Under the pieces are notes generated by a model that was not told where the DNA came from, did no database searches, and saw only the letters and a program-made list of their open reading frames with translations. From the NCBI RefSeq assembly GCF_004340905.1, contig NZ_SLXD01000010.1, positions 1-64,000 on the forward strand: a stretch of DNA of 64,000 bases. Reading direction: 5' to 3'. The translations under genes and the position numbers were made by a program. The DNA comes from Rubrivivax gelatinosus. GTDB taxonomy: Bacteria; Pseudomonadota; Gammaproteobacteria; Burkholderiales; Burkholderiaceae_C. Below are positions 25,358 through 34,813 of the stretch, one piece after another. How positions within the stretch are numbered: the first letter of the stretch is position 1; every line of letters begins with the position of its first letter.

Positions 25358-26959
25358 TCACTTCAAACCGACGCCGGTGAACTCGTGCGAGCCGAACGGG
25401 CTCTGCTTGAAGCCCGTGACCTCCTTGCGCATCACCTCGTAGACCACCGAGTGCGCGATCTTCATGTCGGGCACCTCGGCGGCCTCGATGGCCTGCATCT
25501 CCTGGTAGAGCTTCAGGCGCGCCTTCTGGTCGGCCATCGTGCGCGCCTTCTCCAGGCGGTCGTCGAAGTCCTTGTTGCACCACTTGCTGAGGTTCTGGCC
25601 GCCGGCGCGCGCGGCGTCGCAGCCGTGCAGGAAGAAGAAGTTGTCGGGGTCGCCGTTGTCGCCGGTCCAGCCCAGCATGCCGGTCATGTGCTCGCCCTGC
25701 TGCATGCGCTTGCGGTACTCGCCCCACTCGAAGGTGACGAGCTTGGCGTTGACGCCGATCTTGGCCAGGTCGGCCTGCATCATCTCGGCGATGCGCTTGG
25801 AGTTCGGGTTGTAAGGCCGCTGCACCGGCATGTACCAGAGGTCGATCTCCAGCGGCGTCTTCACGCCCGCCTTGGCCAGCAGTTCGCGGGCCTTGGCCGG
25901 GTCGTAGGCGATCGGCTTGATCTTGTCGTCGTAGGCCCAGAGCGTCGGCGGGATCAGGTTCTTGGCCGGCTGGCCGGCGCCGAGGTAGACGTCGCGGATG
26001 ATCGCCGCCTTGTCGATCGCCATGTTGAAGGCCAGGCGCACGTCCTTCTTGTCGAACGGCGGCTTCTGGTGGTTGAAGGCCCAGTAGGCGATGTTCAGGC
26101 CCGGCTTGCTGATGACCTGCAGCTTCGGGTCCTTCTGCATCTCGGGCAGGTCGGCCGGCCGCGGCGCGATGACGAAATGGCATTCGCCGGCCTTGAGCTT
26201 GCTGTAGCGCGCCGTCGGGTCGGGCGTGATCGCGAACACCAGGCTGTCGACCCTCGCCTTCTCGGCACCCCAGTAGGCCGGATTCGCCTTGTAGCGGATC
26301 ACCGCGTCCTTCTGGTATGCGACGAAGCTGAACGGCCCGGTGCCCACCGGCACCTGGTCGAACTGCTCCTTGCGGTTGGACCGGGCGAGGAAGTCGGCGT
26401 ACTCGGCCGAGTGGACCGCAGCGAAGTCCATCGCCAGGTTGGCCAGCATCGTGACGTTCGGGCGCTTGAGCGTCATGCGCACCGTGTGCGAATCGAGCTT
26501 CTCCAGCGCCTGGAGGTCCTGTGCCAGGCCCATGTCGGCGAAGTAGTCGTACTTGCCGCCCGAGACCTTGGCGTAGGGGTGATCGGCCTTCCACTGGCGC
26601 TCGAACGAGAACAGCACGTCGTCGGCGTTGAACTCGCGTGTCGGCGTGAAGCCGTTGACGCCGGCGTGGAACTTGACGCCCTTGCGCAGCTTGAAGGTGA
26701 AGACCTTGGCGTCGGGCGACACCGTCCAGCTCTCGGCCAGGCCGGGCTCGACCTCGGTGCTGCCGCGCACGAAGTGCGTCAGCCGGTCGTAGACCGGGCG
26801 CGCGGCGTCGAAGCTGGTGCCGGTGGTGTTGAGCGCCGGGGTGAAGTTCTCGGGCGAACCTTCGGAGCAGTAGACCAGGGTCTTGGCCTGGGCCGAGGCG
26901 CCGAAGGCGAGCAGCGCGGCGGCGGCGACGGCGAGACGGACGGACGGGAATCGGGTCAT
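25358..26959 (-). CDS. dppA: Periplasmic peptide-binding protein DppA-type
   Basis: 533 residues, SBP_bac_5 family. ATG 26959 follows AGGAGGA and starts a signal peptide ending GASAQAK. Family landmarks are LVYCSEGSPENFTPAL after the signal, FKLRKGVKFHAGV, FNADDVLFSF, VGTGPFSF and the late DNGDPDNFFF. It binds di- or oligopeptides and delivers them to DppBC; in some bacteria this family also carries haem or 5-aminolevulinate. It is first in the operon. Confidence 0.94.
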   Translation of the reverse strand: MTRFPSVRLAVAAAALLAFGASAQAKTLVYCSEGSPENFTPALNTTGTSFDAARPVYDRLTHFVRGSTEVEPGLAESWTVSPDAKVFTFKLRKGVKFHAGVNGFTPTREFNADDVLFSFERQWKADHPYAKVSGGKYDYFADMGLAQDLQALEKLDSHTVRMTLKRPNVTMLANLAMDFAAVHSAEYADFLARSNRKEQFDQVPVGTGPFSFVAYQKDAVIRYKANPAYWGAEKARVDSLVFAITPDPTARYSKLKAGECHFVIAPRPADLPEMQKDPKLQVISKPGLNIAYWAFNHQKPPFDKKDVRLAFNMAIDKAAIIRDVYLGAGQPAKNLIPPTLWAYDDKIKPIAYDPAKARELLAKAGVKTPLEIDLWYMPVQRPYNPNSKRIAEMMQADLAKIGVNAKLVTFEWGEYRKRMQQGEHMTGMLGWTGDNGDPDNFFFLHGCDAARAGGQNLSKWCNKDFDDRLEKARTMADQKARLKLYQEMQAIEAAEVPDMKIAHSVVYEVMRKEVTGFKQSPFGSHEFTGVGLK

Positions 26960-27064
26960 CGCAGAGTCCTCCTGTGGGGTGCGGGCGATGCTAAACACTT
27001 CGCCGCGTGCTTCCATTGAGGCAGGCGCTGGCGCCGGGGCGCCCGTGTCGCTGCGGCGACGCCT

Positions 27065-28342
27065 TCAGTAGCGCCCGCCGATGCCGGCCAGCCGCAGGTA
27101 GACGCCGGCGCACCAGGCGACGAACCCGCGGTGCAGCCAGGCGCGCCAGCCGCGCCCGGCGGGCTGGCTCACGACCTCGTGCGAAGCGTCGATGGCGGTG
27201 TCCAGCCGGTCGGCCAGCGCACGCGCGAACAGCGGGTCGCGCACGACGACATTGGCCTCCAGGTTCAGGAGCAGCGACAGCGGGTCGATGTTGGAGCTGC
27301 CCACCGTCGCCCAGTCGTCGTCGACGACGGCCACCTTGGCGTGCAGGAAGGCCGGCGTGTACTCGTAGATGCGCACGCCGTGGGCGCGCAGCTCGTCGTA
27401 GAGCGCACGTGCGGCCAGCGCGGCGATGCGGTAGTCGATCTTGCCCTGCAGCAGCAGGCGCACACGCACGCCGCGCGCGGCGGCGCGGCGCAGCGCGCGG
27501 CGGAAGGTCTGGCCGGGGTAGAAGTAGGGCACCGCGATGTCCACGCGCTCGCGCGCGCCGCGGATCGCCTCGACATAGCTGCGTTCGATGGCGCGGCGCT
27601 GGCGCAGGTTGTCGCGCACGACGAAGGCCGCACGCACCGGCTCGCCGCCGTCGTCGCCGCTCACCGGCTGCGGCCGCGCACGCAGCTGGCGCAGCAGCTG
27701 CACCGTCTGCTCGACCGGCGCCGCGCTGCGCGCCAGCGCACGCAGCTCCTCGCCCCAGAAGTGGCCGAGGTGGGCACGGGCCCACATCGCACGCGCGGTG
27801 TCGCGCACCTGCCGGGCGATCGGGCCGCGCAGCTCGACGGCGTAGTCCAGCCGCGGCGCGTCGCCCCAGCCGTGGTGCAGGTCGTGGCGGTCGTCGATCA
27901 CGTTGATGCCGCCGACGTAGGCGACCTCGGCGTCGACGACGCACAGCTTCTGGTGCAGGCGACGCAGCTGCCCCGGCTGCAGCCAGGCCCACCAGCGGTC
28001 CAGCGGACGGAAGACCTCCAGCCGCACGCCGCCGGGCAGCAGCCACTCGCGCAGCGTCGCCATGGTCTGCAGCGAGCCGAAGCCGTCGACGACGACATGC
28101 ACCTCGACCCCCCGGCCGGCGGCCGCCGACAGCGCGGCAGCGACCTCGCGCGCGGCCGCGTCGCAATGGAAGATGTAGGTCGCCAGCCAGACTTCCTCGC
28201 GCGCGGCGTCGATCGCCGCGACCATGTGCGGAAAGAGTTCGTCCCCGCCCTGCAGCAGGCGCACGTCGTTGCCGCCGACGAAGCGTGGCCGGGGCACCCC
28301 CGACCAGGCCCAGGCCGAGGGATCGTCCAGCGGCACCGGCAT
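27065..28342 (-). CDS. clsB: Cardiolipin synthase B
   Basis: 425 residues, phospholipase D superfamily, membrane-associated. Two HKD motifs are present: LHQKLCVVDAEVAYVGGIN (first half) and LHAKVAVVDDDWATVGSSN (second half). The length and single C-terminal hydrophobic patch, without the two N-terminal membrane helices of ClsA, fit ClsB. It would make cardiolipin from phosphatidylglycerol and/or phosphatidylethanolamine. ATG 28342 shares one base with the stop of the EEP gene (TGATG). This clsB/EEP-nuclease pair resembles the ybhO/ybhP neighbourhood of enterobacteria. Confidence 0.94.
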   Translation of the reverse strand: MPVPLDDPSAWAWSGVPRPRFVGGNDVRLLQGGDELFPHMVAAIDAAREEVWLATYIFHCDAAAREVAAALSAAAGRGVEVHVVVDGFGSLQTMATLREWLLPGGVRLEVFRPLDRWWAWLQPGQLRRLHQKLCVVDAEVAYVGGINVIDDRHDLHHGWGDAPRLDYAVELRGPIARQVRDTARAMWARAHLGHFWGEELRALARSAAPVEQTVQLLRQLRARPQPVSGDDGGEPVRAAFVVRDNLRQRRAIERSYVEAIRGARERVDIAVPYFYPGQTFRRALRRAAARGVRVRLLLQGKIDYRIAALAARALYDELRAHGVRIYEYTPAFLHAKVAVVDDDWATVGSSNIDPLSLLLNLEANVVVRDPLFARALADRLDTAIDASHEVVSQPAGRGWRAWLHRGFVAWCAGVYLRLAGIGGRY

Positions 28343-29151
28343 CAGGCCGGCTCCAGTTCCGCGACCAGCGGCAGGTGGTCGGACATGCGCGCCCAGGCCA
28401 TGCCGCGCGGCACCATCGTCGAGACGCAGCGCAGGCCGCGCAGGTAGAAGCGGTCGAGCGCGAACACCGGCGCCAGCGACGGGAAGGTCAGGCGCTGCTG
28501 GCGCGTGGACCGGGGCGCGACCGCACGCTCCAGGCCGATGGTGGCCATCGGCGAGTCCAGGCGTTCGTTCCAGTCGTTGAAGTCGCCGGCGACGATCAGC
28601 ATCTCGCCCGGCGGCACGGCCGCGTCGATGAACTCGGCCAGCCGCGCGACCTGGCGCAGCCGGCTGGCGTGCACGAGGCCCAGGTGGGCGACGACGGCAT
28701 GCACCGTCACGCCCTGCCACTGCACCGGCACGTGCAGCAGGCCACGCTGCTCGAAACGGTGGTCGCTGACGTCGTGGTGGCCGATGTCGCCGATCGGCCA
28801 GCGCGACAGCAGCGCGTTGCCGTGTTCGCCGTGGCGCGTGACGGCGTTGGTGCGGTAGGCGACGTCGTAGCCCTCGGGGGCGAGGAAGTCGGCCTGGCCC
28901 TGCTCCGGCCAGCCGAACCAGGTGCGCTGGAAGTGACGCGATTCACGCGTGTTGAACAGCCGCACTTCCTGCAGGAAGACCATGTCGGCGTCGAAGGACT
29001 CGACCGCCAGCCCCAGGTTGTGGATCTCCAGACGCTTGCCGCGGCCGACGCCGCGCACGCCCTTGTGGATGTTGTAGGTCGCCACGCGCAAGGCCTCCAG
29101 CCCGGTGGCCGGAGGCATCAGCGTCGACTGCAGCGGGTTCAGCCGGTTCAC
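28342..29151 (-). CDS. Endonuclease/exonuclease/phosphatase family protein (YbhP-like)
   Basis: 269 residues. EEP fold motifs are visible in order: VATYNIHKGV, MVFLQEV, HGNALLSR, VVAHLGL, GDFNDWNE and SDHLPLVAEL, with the Asn, Glu, His and Asp expected at the metal site. GTG 29151 overlaps the nudB stop as GTGA and was chosen over ATG 29118 because the run is translationally coupled. The family includes nucleases and lipid phosphatases; placement beside clsB points to a phospholipid-related role, but this is inference. Confidence 0.85.
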   Translation of the reverse strand: MNRLNPLQSTLMPPATGLEALRVATYNIHKGVRGVGRGKRLEIHNLGLAVESFDADMVFLQEVRLFNTRESRHFQRTWFGWPEQGQADFLAPEGYDVAYRTNAVTRHGEHGNALLSRWPIGDIGHHDVSDHRFEQRGLLHVPVQWQGVTVHAVVAHLGLVHASRLRQVARLAEFIDAAVPPGEMLIVAGDFNDWNERLDSPMATIGLERAVAPRSTRQQRLTFPSLAPVFALDRFYLRGLRCVSTMVPRGMAWARMSDHLPLVAELEPA

Positions 29152-29597
29152 GCGAGAGTCACGAAACGGGGCAGTTGGAGTATGGCTTCGGCGTTGCTGG
29201 GCGAGAAGCAGCGGTCGGCGGCTTCGCGCCACGGCAGCCAGCACGCGGCGCGGTGCTCGCGCGGGTTCAGGGCCACCGGCGTGCCCGCCGGCACGGTGAG
29301 GCCGAAGACGTGCTCGGTGTTGTGCGTCACGCCCGGCGCATAGCGGTGGCGCCACACCGGGTAGATCTCGTAGACGTTGGACAGCTGCCAGTCGACCAGC
29401 TCGCCGCCGGTGATGCCGGTCTCCTCGGCGACCTCGCGCCGCGCCGCGGCCGCCAGCGGCTCGCCCTCGAAGTCGATCGAGCCGGTGACGCTCTGCCAGA
29501 ACCCGGCCGGCTGGGCGCGCTCGATCAGCAGCACCTGGCCGTCGAGCCGGTGGATGACCACCAGCACCGACACCGGGATCTTGGGCGGCCGCGTCAT
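29148..29597 (-). CDS. nudB: Dihydroneopterin triphosphate diphosphatase
   Basis: 149 residues. A complete Nudix box runs from GSIDFEGEPL to REVAEETGI. NudB removes pyrophosphate from dihydroneopterin triphosphate in folate synthesis. The N-terminus (KIPVSVLVVIHRLDGQVLLI) and the tail WLPWREAADRCFSPSNAEAI match the NudB subfamily rather than generic Nudix proteins. ATG 29597 overlaps the aroG stop as ATGA. Coupling to aroG joins the shikimate-derived (p-aminobenzoate) and pterin sides of folate synthesis at the transcript level. Confidence 0.9.
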   Translation of the reverse strand: MTRPPKIPVSVLVVIHRLDGQVLLIERAQPAGFWQSVTGSIDFEGEPLAAAARREVAEETGITGGELVDWQLSNVYEIYPVWRHRYAPGVTHNTEHVFGLTVPAGTPVALNPREHRAACWLPWREAADRCFSPSNAEAILQLPRFVTLA

Positions 29598-30715
29598 CGT
29601 GCGCGACGCGCGCGCACGGCCTCGGCGAGGCCGCGCAGCAGCGGCACGGTGTCGTCCCAGCCCAGGCAGGCGTCGGTGATCGACACGCCGTGGGCCAGCG
29701 GGCTGCCCGGCGCCTGGTCCTGGCGGCCTTCGTGCAGATGGCTCTCGACCATCACGCCGACGATGCGGTGGTCGCCGCCGACGATCTGGCGGCCGACGTC
29801 GGCGGCGACCTCGATCTGCCGGCGCGGCTGCTTGGCCGAGTTGGCGTGCGAGCAGTCGACCATCACCTGCTCGCGCAGCCCGGCGCGGCGCAGCACGGCG
29901 CAGGCGGCCTGCACGGCGTCGGCGTCGAAGTTGGGCACCTTGCCGCCGCGCAGGATGACGTGGCCGTCGGGGTTGCCGCGGGTCTCGAAGATCGCCGCCA
30001 CGCCCATCTTGGTCATGCCCATGAAGCTGTGCGGCGCGCTGGCGGCCATCAGCGCGTCGGCCGCGACCTGCACGCCGCCGTCGGTGCCGTTCTTGAAGCC
30101 CACCGGGCAGGACAGCCCGCTGGCGAGCTGGCGGTGGCTCTGGCTCTCGGTGGTGCGTGCGCCGATGGCGCCCCAGGCGATCAGGTCGGCCAGGTACTGC
30201 GGCGACAGCAGGTCCAGGAACTCGGTGGCCGCCGGCAGGCCCAGCGCGCTGACGTCCAGCAGCAGCTCGCGCGCGCGGCGCAGACCTTCGTTGATGCGGA
30301 AGCTGCCGTCCAGGCGCGGGTCGTTGACGAAACCCTTCCAGCCCACCGTGGTGCGCGGCTTCTCGAAGTAGACGCGCATCACCATCACGATCTCGCCGGC
30401 CAGCTCGTCGGCAAGCGGCACGAGACGGCGCGCGTACTCCATCGCGGCCTCGTAGTCGTGGATCGAACACGGGCCGACGACCGCGACGAGGCGGTCGTCG
30501 CGGCCGTGCAGCACGTCGCCGATCGCGCGGCGGGCGGCATCGACGACGGTCTGCACGGCGTCGGTGGCCGGCAGCTCGTCGAGCAGCACGGCCGGCGAGA
30601 CCAGCGCGCGCACGGCAGCGATGCGGGTGTCGTCGGTGCGCGTGCTGTCCTGCGTCGCGGCGTCGCGCGGGCCGGCCTCGTGGTCGTGCACGGCGGGGTC
30701 TGGGGGGGTGGTCAT
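29594..30715 (-). CDS. aroG: 3-deoxy-7-phosphoheptulonate (DAHP) synthase, class I
   Basis: 373 residues. It condenses phosphoenolpyruvate and erythrose 4-phosphate, the first step of the shikimate pathway. Landmarks: VAVVGPCSIHDYEAAMEYA, MRVYFEKPRTTVGWKG, ATEFLDLLSPQY, GARTTESQSHRQLASGLS, GFKNGTDGG and VMVDCSHANS. The first 40 residues are a variable acidic tail longer than in E. coli AroG. ATG 30715 is the first in-frame ATG after the promoter candidate. Which aromatic amino acid inhibits it cannot be read with confidence, so AroF or AroH specificity is not excluded. Confidence 0.94.
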   Translation of the reverse strand: MTTPPDPAVHDHEAGPRDAATQDSTRTDDTRIAAVRALVSPAVLLDELPATDAVQTVVDAARRAIGDVLHGRDDRLVAVVGPCSIHDYEAAMEYARRLVPLADELAGEIVMVMRVYFEKPRTTVGWKGFVNDPRLDGSFRINEGLRRARELLLDVSALGLPAATEFLDLLSPQYLADLIAWGAIGARTTESQSHRQLASGLSCPVGFKNGTDGGVQVAADALMAASAPHSFMGMTKMGVAAIFETRGNPDGHVILRGGKVPNFDADAVQAACAVLRRAGLREQVMVDCSHANSAKQPRRQIEVAADVGRQIVGGDHRIVGVMVESHLHEGRQDQAPGSPLAHGVSITDACLGWDDTVPLLRGLAEAVRARRAR

Positions 30716-30742
30716 CTGCGGGCGTCCTCGGGCCGCGCCGGA

Positions 30743-30774
30743 CGGCGGCGCGCCGCCGGGGGCGAAGCAGTATA
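30743..30774 (-). promoter_or_regulatory. Candidate aroG -10 box and leader palindrome
   Basis: Minus strand TATACT (30769-30774) could be the -10 box for aroG; no strong -35 is seen. About 10 bases downstream, at 30743-30758, is the perfect palindrome CGGCGGCGCGCCGCCG, which would lie in the 5' leader or cover the transcription start. An operator or leader hairpin is possible. Confidence 0.35.
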
Positions 30775-30902
30775 GCCAGCGCTCCCGCGGGTGCCGGCGG
30801 CTCGGCCGGAGGGCTTCACGGCGGCGACACCGGCGCGTCACGGCAGGCCACCAGCATCGCGCCGCGAGCCGCCCTCCGGCGGACGCCCCACCAGGAGGAC
30901 CG

Positions 30903-32198
30903 ATGAACCAGACCCTGCTGGCCGCCGCGATCACCACGCTGGCCGCCGCCTTCGCCCCCGCCACCCAGGCGCAGACGCTGACCGGCTGGGCCCTGCTGCC
31001 CGCCGCCACCTTCGCCGACGGCCCGGTCTCGGGCCAGTTCGCCTCGCCCAACCCCTACGGCACCAACCTGCCGCCCTTCGCCGGCCAGCCGGTGCAGGGC
31101 TTCTCGGCGGTGCTGCCGGGGCCGGCGGCCGGCAGCTTGCGCGTCATGACCGACAACGGCTTCGGCGCGCAGACCAACTCGGCCGACACGCTGCTGCGCG
31201 TCTACACGGTGCGCCCCGAATGGCGCACCGCGCGCGGCGGTCGCGGCATCGTGCACCCGGCCGACTGGTGGAGCGGCCGTCCGGTCAAGGCCTTCGACGC
31301 CACGACCCGCATCACGCTGCGCGACCCCGACAACAAGGTCGGCTGGACGATCCAGGCCGACCTGGAGCACTACTACGGCGTCGACACCAACCCGGCGGTC
31401 GACCCCGCCATCCGCGCCGGCCGGCTGCTGACCGGCGCCGACTTCGACATCGAGTCCGTGCGCCGCACGGCCGACGGGCACTACTGGTTCGGCGACGAGT
31501 TCGGGCCGTTTTTGCTCGAGACCGACGCCCGCGGCCGCTTGCTGGGCGCGCCGATCCCGCTGCCGGGCGTCTATTCGCCGCAGAACCCCGAGGTGCTGGC
31601 CGGCCAGGCGACGGCCAACCTCGGCGGCTCCGGCGGCTTCGAGGGCATGGCGCTGTCGCACGACGGCAAGAAGCTCTACGCGCTGCTGGAGAAGACGGTC
31701 ACGGGCGACGCCGACAAGACGCTGCGCATCAACGAGTTCGACCTCGCCAGCCGCCGCTGGACCGGCGTGCGTTACGTCTATCCGCTGGACGCGCAAGGCA
31801 CCGCGATCGGCGACATGACCGCGGTCGACGATCACCGCTTCATCGTCATCGAACGCAACGGCTCGACCGCCACCAGCGGCACGCCGTTCAAGAAGCTCTA
31901 CCTGATCGACATCGAGGGCGTCGAGGCCGGCGGCACGGTGAAGAAGACCGAGCTCGTCGACCTGATGGCCATCGCCGACCCCGACGACCTGAACCGCGAC
32001 GGCAGCACGACCTTCTCGCTGCCGTACACGACGATCGAGGACGTGCTGCCGCTGGACGCGCGCACGCTGCTGGTCATCAACGACAACAACTTCCCCTACG
32101 GCGGCGGCCGTACGCTGGCCTCGGACGACACCGAGTTCATCCGCATCCGGCTGCCCGAGGGGCTGAAGGTCTGCGTGCGCTGCGACGGCACGCGCTGA
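30903..32198 (+). CDS. Secreted esterase-like phytase family protein (PF13449 type)
   Basis: 431 residues. ATG 30903 sits behind AGGAGG and begins a signal peptide ending ATQAQ. The rest fits the "esterase-like activity of phytase" beta-propeller family: FSAVLPGPAAGSLRVMTDNG, DFDIESVRRTADGHYWFGDE, GGFEGMALSHDGKKLYALLE and TTIEDVLPLDARTLLVINDN, with several Asp/Glu-rich sites that could bind calcium. It has its own ribosome site and a terminator right after it, and is divergent from aroG, so it is a single-gene unit. Natural substrate unknown; an extracytoplasmic phosphoesterase is the best guess. Confidence 0.85.
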   Translation: MNQTLLAAAITTLAAAFAPATQAQTLTGWALLPAATFADGPVSGQFASPNPYGTNLPPFAGQPVQGFSAVLPGPAAGSLRVMTDNGFGAQTNSADTLLRVYTVRPEWRTARGGRGIVHPADWWSGRPVKAFDATTRITLRDPDNKVGWTIQADLEHYYGVDTNPAVDPAIRAGRLLTGADFDIESVRRTADGHYWFGDEFGPFLLETDARGRLLGAPIPLPGVYSPQNPEVLAGQATANLGGSGGFEGMALSHDGKKLYALLEKTVTGDADKTLRINEFDLASRRWTGVRYVYPLDAQGTAIGDMTAVDDHRFIVIERNGSTATSGTPFKKLYLIDIEGVEAGGTVKKTELVDLMAIADPDDLNRDGSTTFSLPYTTIEDVLPLDARTLLVINDNNFPYGGGRTLASDDTEFIRIRLPEGLKVCVRCDGTR

Positions 32199-32212
32199 AG
32201 GGCGCCAGCATG

Positions 32213-32242
32213 AAAAAAGGCGGCCCGAGGGCCGCCTTTTCG
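32213..32242. terminator. Bidirectional Rho-independent terminator
   Basis: An 11-12-base-pair stem, AAAAGGCGGCC/GGCCGCCTTTT, around a CGAG loop, with A-run and T-run flanks on the two sides. It lies 14 bases after the phytase-like gene and 16 bases after the convergent aspS stop, so it can terminate both. Confidence 0.9.
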
Positions 32243-32258
32243 CTGGAGACGCGAGGCC

Positions 32259-34046
32259 TCAGGCCTGCGCCGGGTTGCGCAGACGGATGTGCAGCTCGCG
32301 CAGCTGGGCTTCGTCGACGTTGCTCGGCGCGCCGGTCAGCAGGCACTGGGCGCGCTGGGTCTTCGGGAAAGCGATGACATCGCGGATCGACTCGGCCTTG
32401 GTCATCAGCGTGACCAGGCGGTCCAGGCCGAAGGCCAGGCCGCCGTGCGGCGGCGCGCCGTACTGCAGCGCGTCGAGCAGGAAGCCGAACTTCACCTTGG
32501 CGTCCTCGGCGCTGATGTTCAGCGCCTTGAAGACCTTGCTCTGCACCTCGGCGCGGTGGATACGCACCGAGCCGCCGCCGAGTTCCCAGCCGTTGAGCAC
32601 CATGTCGTAGGCCTTGGCGATGCAGGCACCGGGGTCGGTGTCCATCAGGTCCTCGTGGCCGTCCTTGGGCGCGGTGAACGGGTGGTGCACGGCGTTCCAG
32701 CGGCCGGCGTCCTCGTCGTGCTCGAACATCGGGAAGTCGACGACCCACAGCGGCGCCCACTTGTCCTCGAACAGGCCGTGGTTGCGGCCGAACTCGCTGT
32801 GGCCGATCTTCACGCGCAGCGCGCCCAGGGCGTCGTTGACGACCTTGGCCTTGTCGGCGCCGAAGAAGATCAGGTCGCCGTTGCAGGCGCCGGTGCGCGC
32901 CAGGATCTCGGCGATCGCGGCGTCGTGCAGGTTCTTGACGACCGGGCTCTGCAGGCCGTCGCGGCCCTTGCCGGCGTCGTTGACCTTGATCCACGCGAGA
33001 CCCTTGGCACCGTAGATCTTGACGAACTCGGTGTAGGCGTCGATCTCGCTGCGGCTCATCTCGCCGCCACCGGGAATGCGCAGCGCCGCGACGCGGCCGC
33101 CCTTCATCGTCGCCGGGCCGGCGAAGACCTTGAAGTCGACGGTCTTCATCACGTCGGTGAGCTCGGTGAACTCGAGCTTGACGCGCAGGTCGGGCTTGTC
33201 CGAGCCGTAGCGGTGCATCGCCTCGGCGTAGGTCAGCTCGCCGTAGACCGGCAGCTCGATGCCCAGCGCCTTGCGGAACACGGTGCGCACCATGCCTTCG
33301 GTGATCGCGCGGATCTCGGCCTCATCCAGGAACGAGGTCTCGATGTCGATCTGCGTGAACTCGGGCTGGCGGTCGGCGCGCAGGTCCTCGTCGCGGAAGC
33401 ACTTGGTGATCTGGTAGTAGCGGTCGAAGCCCGCGACCATCAGCAACTGCTTGAAGAGCTGGGGCGACTGCGGCAGCGCGAAGAACATGCCGTCGTGCAC
33501 GCGGCTGGGCACAAGGTAGTCGCGCGCGCCTTCGGGCGTGCTCTTGGTCAGCATCGGCGTCTCGATGTCGACGAAGCCCTGCTCGTCGAGGTACTTGCGC
33601 ACCTCCATCGCGACGCGGTAGCGCAGCATCAGGTTCTTCTGCATCGTCGGGCGGCGCAGGTCCAGCACGCGGTGCGTCAGGCGCACGGTCTCCGACAGGT
33701 TGTCGTCGTCGAGCTGGAACGGCGGCGTGACGCTGGGGTTCAGCACTTCCAGCTCGTAGGCCAGGACCTCGATCTTGCCGCTGGTGAGGTTGGTGTTCTC
33801 GGTGCCGGCCGGACGCGCGCGCACCTTGCCGACGATCTTCAGGCAGAACTCGTTGCGCACGCCCTCGGCGGCCGCGAACATCTCGGGGCGGTCGGGATCG
33901 CAGACGATCTGCACCAGGCCTTCGCGGTCGCGCAGGTCGATGAAGATCACGCCGCCGTGGTCGCGGCGGCGGTGGGCCCAGCCCATCAGCGTGACGGTCT
34001 GGTCCATCAGCGTTTCGCTGACCAGGCCGCAATAGGTCGTTCTCAT
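32259..34046 (-). CDS. aspS: Aspartyl-tRNA synthetase, probably non-discriminating
   Basis: 595 residues, bacterial class II synthetase. An N-terminal OB anticodon-binding domain ([20 protein letters not shown]) is followed by motif 2 ([18 protein letters not shown]), the bacterial GAD insertion (about 300-420) and motif 3 ([13 protein letters not shown]). H30 in RRRDHG and G81 correspond, as I recall, to the His/Gly pair that lets Pseudomonas AspRS charge tRNA-Asn as well; E. coli has Leu and Lys there. This predicts use of the amidotransferase route to Asn-tRNA. Downstream of DUF502 in a conserved fmdB-DUF502-aspS order. Confidence 0.97.
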   Translation of the reverse strand: MRTTYCGLVSETLMDQTVTLMGWAHRRRDHGGVIFIDLRDREGLVQIVCDPDRPEMFAAAEGVRNEFCLKIVGKVRARPAGTENTNLTSGKIEVLAYELEVLNPSVTPPFQLDDDNLSETVRLTHRVLDLRRPTMQKNLMLRYRVAMEVRKYLDEQGFVDIETPMLTKSTPEGARDYLVPSRVHDGMFFALPQSPQLFKQLLMVAGFDRYYQITKCFRDEDLRADRQPEFTQIDIETSFLDEAEIRAITEGMVRTVFRKALGIELPVYGELTYAEAMHRYGSDKPDLRVKLEFTELTDVMKTVDFKVFAGPATMKGGRVAALRIPGGGEMSRSEIDAYTEFVKIYGAKGLAWIKVNDAGKGRDGLQSPVVKNLHDAAIAEILARTGACNGDLIFFGADKAKVVNDALGALRVKIGHSEFGRNHGLFEDKWAPLWVVDFPMFEHDEDAGRWNAVHHPFTAPKDGHEDLMDTDPGACIAKAYDMVLNGWELGGGSVRIHRAEVQSKVFKALNISAEDAKVKFGFLLDALQYGAPPHGGLAFGLDRLVTLMTKAESIRDVIAFPKTQRAQCLLTGAPSNVDEAQLRELHIRLRNPAQA

Positions 34047-34155
34047 CGGGACACTCCAGGTATTCGGGGAATTCTTCGGGGAATCAGGTGGCGTCGGGGG
34101 CGGGGCCGCAACGGGAGCCCTCAGGACCGGCCGCGTGCCGCGGTGGCCGGCCCCG

Positions 34156-34794
34156 TCAATTTCGCAGCGCGGGCGGCTCGGTGCCGGGCGGGGCGACGAC
34201 GCCCATCGAGATCACGTACTTCAGCGCCTCGTCGACGCTCATCTTCAGCTCGTGCACGTCGGCACGCGGCATCATCAGGAAGAAGCCCGAGGTCGGGTTG
34301 GGGGTCGTCGGCACGTAGACGCTGACGAAGTCGCCCGGCAGGTGGCCGGCGACCTCGCCGCCGGGCTTGCCGGTGACGAAGGCGATGGTCCACGAGCCCT
34401 GGCGCGGGTACTGCACCAGCACCGCCTCGCGAAAGGCGTTGCCGCTGGACGAGAACAGCGTGTCCGAGACCTGCTTGACCGAGCTGTAGATCGACTTGAC
34501 GATCGGGATGCGCGCCATCAGCGCGTCCCACTGGCGCAGCCACCACTGGCCGACGAAGTTGGCCGCGAACACGCCCGACAGCAGCAGCACCAGCAGCACC
34601 ACCGCCACGCCCAGCCCGGGCACGCCGCGCAGGAACTCGACGGTCTGGTGCGTGGACTGCGGCAGCACGACCTGCGTCGCCGAAAGCAGGCTGACGAAGA
34701 CGCCGTCGAGCGCGCCCAGCAGCCACGAGAGGACCCAGATCGTGACCGTCAGCGGCAGCCAGACCAGCAGGCCGGCGACGAGATACTTTTTCAC
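34156..34794 (-). CDS. DUF502 family inner-membrane protein
   Basis: 212 residues. It opens [27 protein letters not shown], a first membrane helix, and has a second at about 58-80 ([20 protein letters not shown]). A conserved soluble region follows ([50 protein letters not shown]). GTG 34794 was chosen because it gives the family start; the frame upstream encodes only Arg/Pro-rich shadow sequence. The family is uncharacterised. It lies between fmdB and aspS with short gaps, a linkage common in beta-proteobacteria. Confidence 0.88.
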   Translation of the reverse strand: MKKYLVAGLLVWLPLTVTIWVLSWLLGALDGVFVSLLSATQVVLPQSTHQTVEFLRGVPGLGVAVVLLVLLLSGVFAANFVGQWWLRQWDALMARIPIVKSIYSSVKQVSDTLFSSSGNAFREAVLVQYPRQGSWTIAFVTGKPGGEVAGHLPGDFVSVYVPTTPNPTSGFFLMMPRADVHELKMSVDEALKYVISMGVVAPPGTEPPALRN

Positions 34795-34813
34795 GGGTGG
34801 CTTTCGCGCGCCT

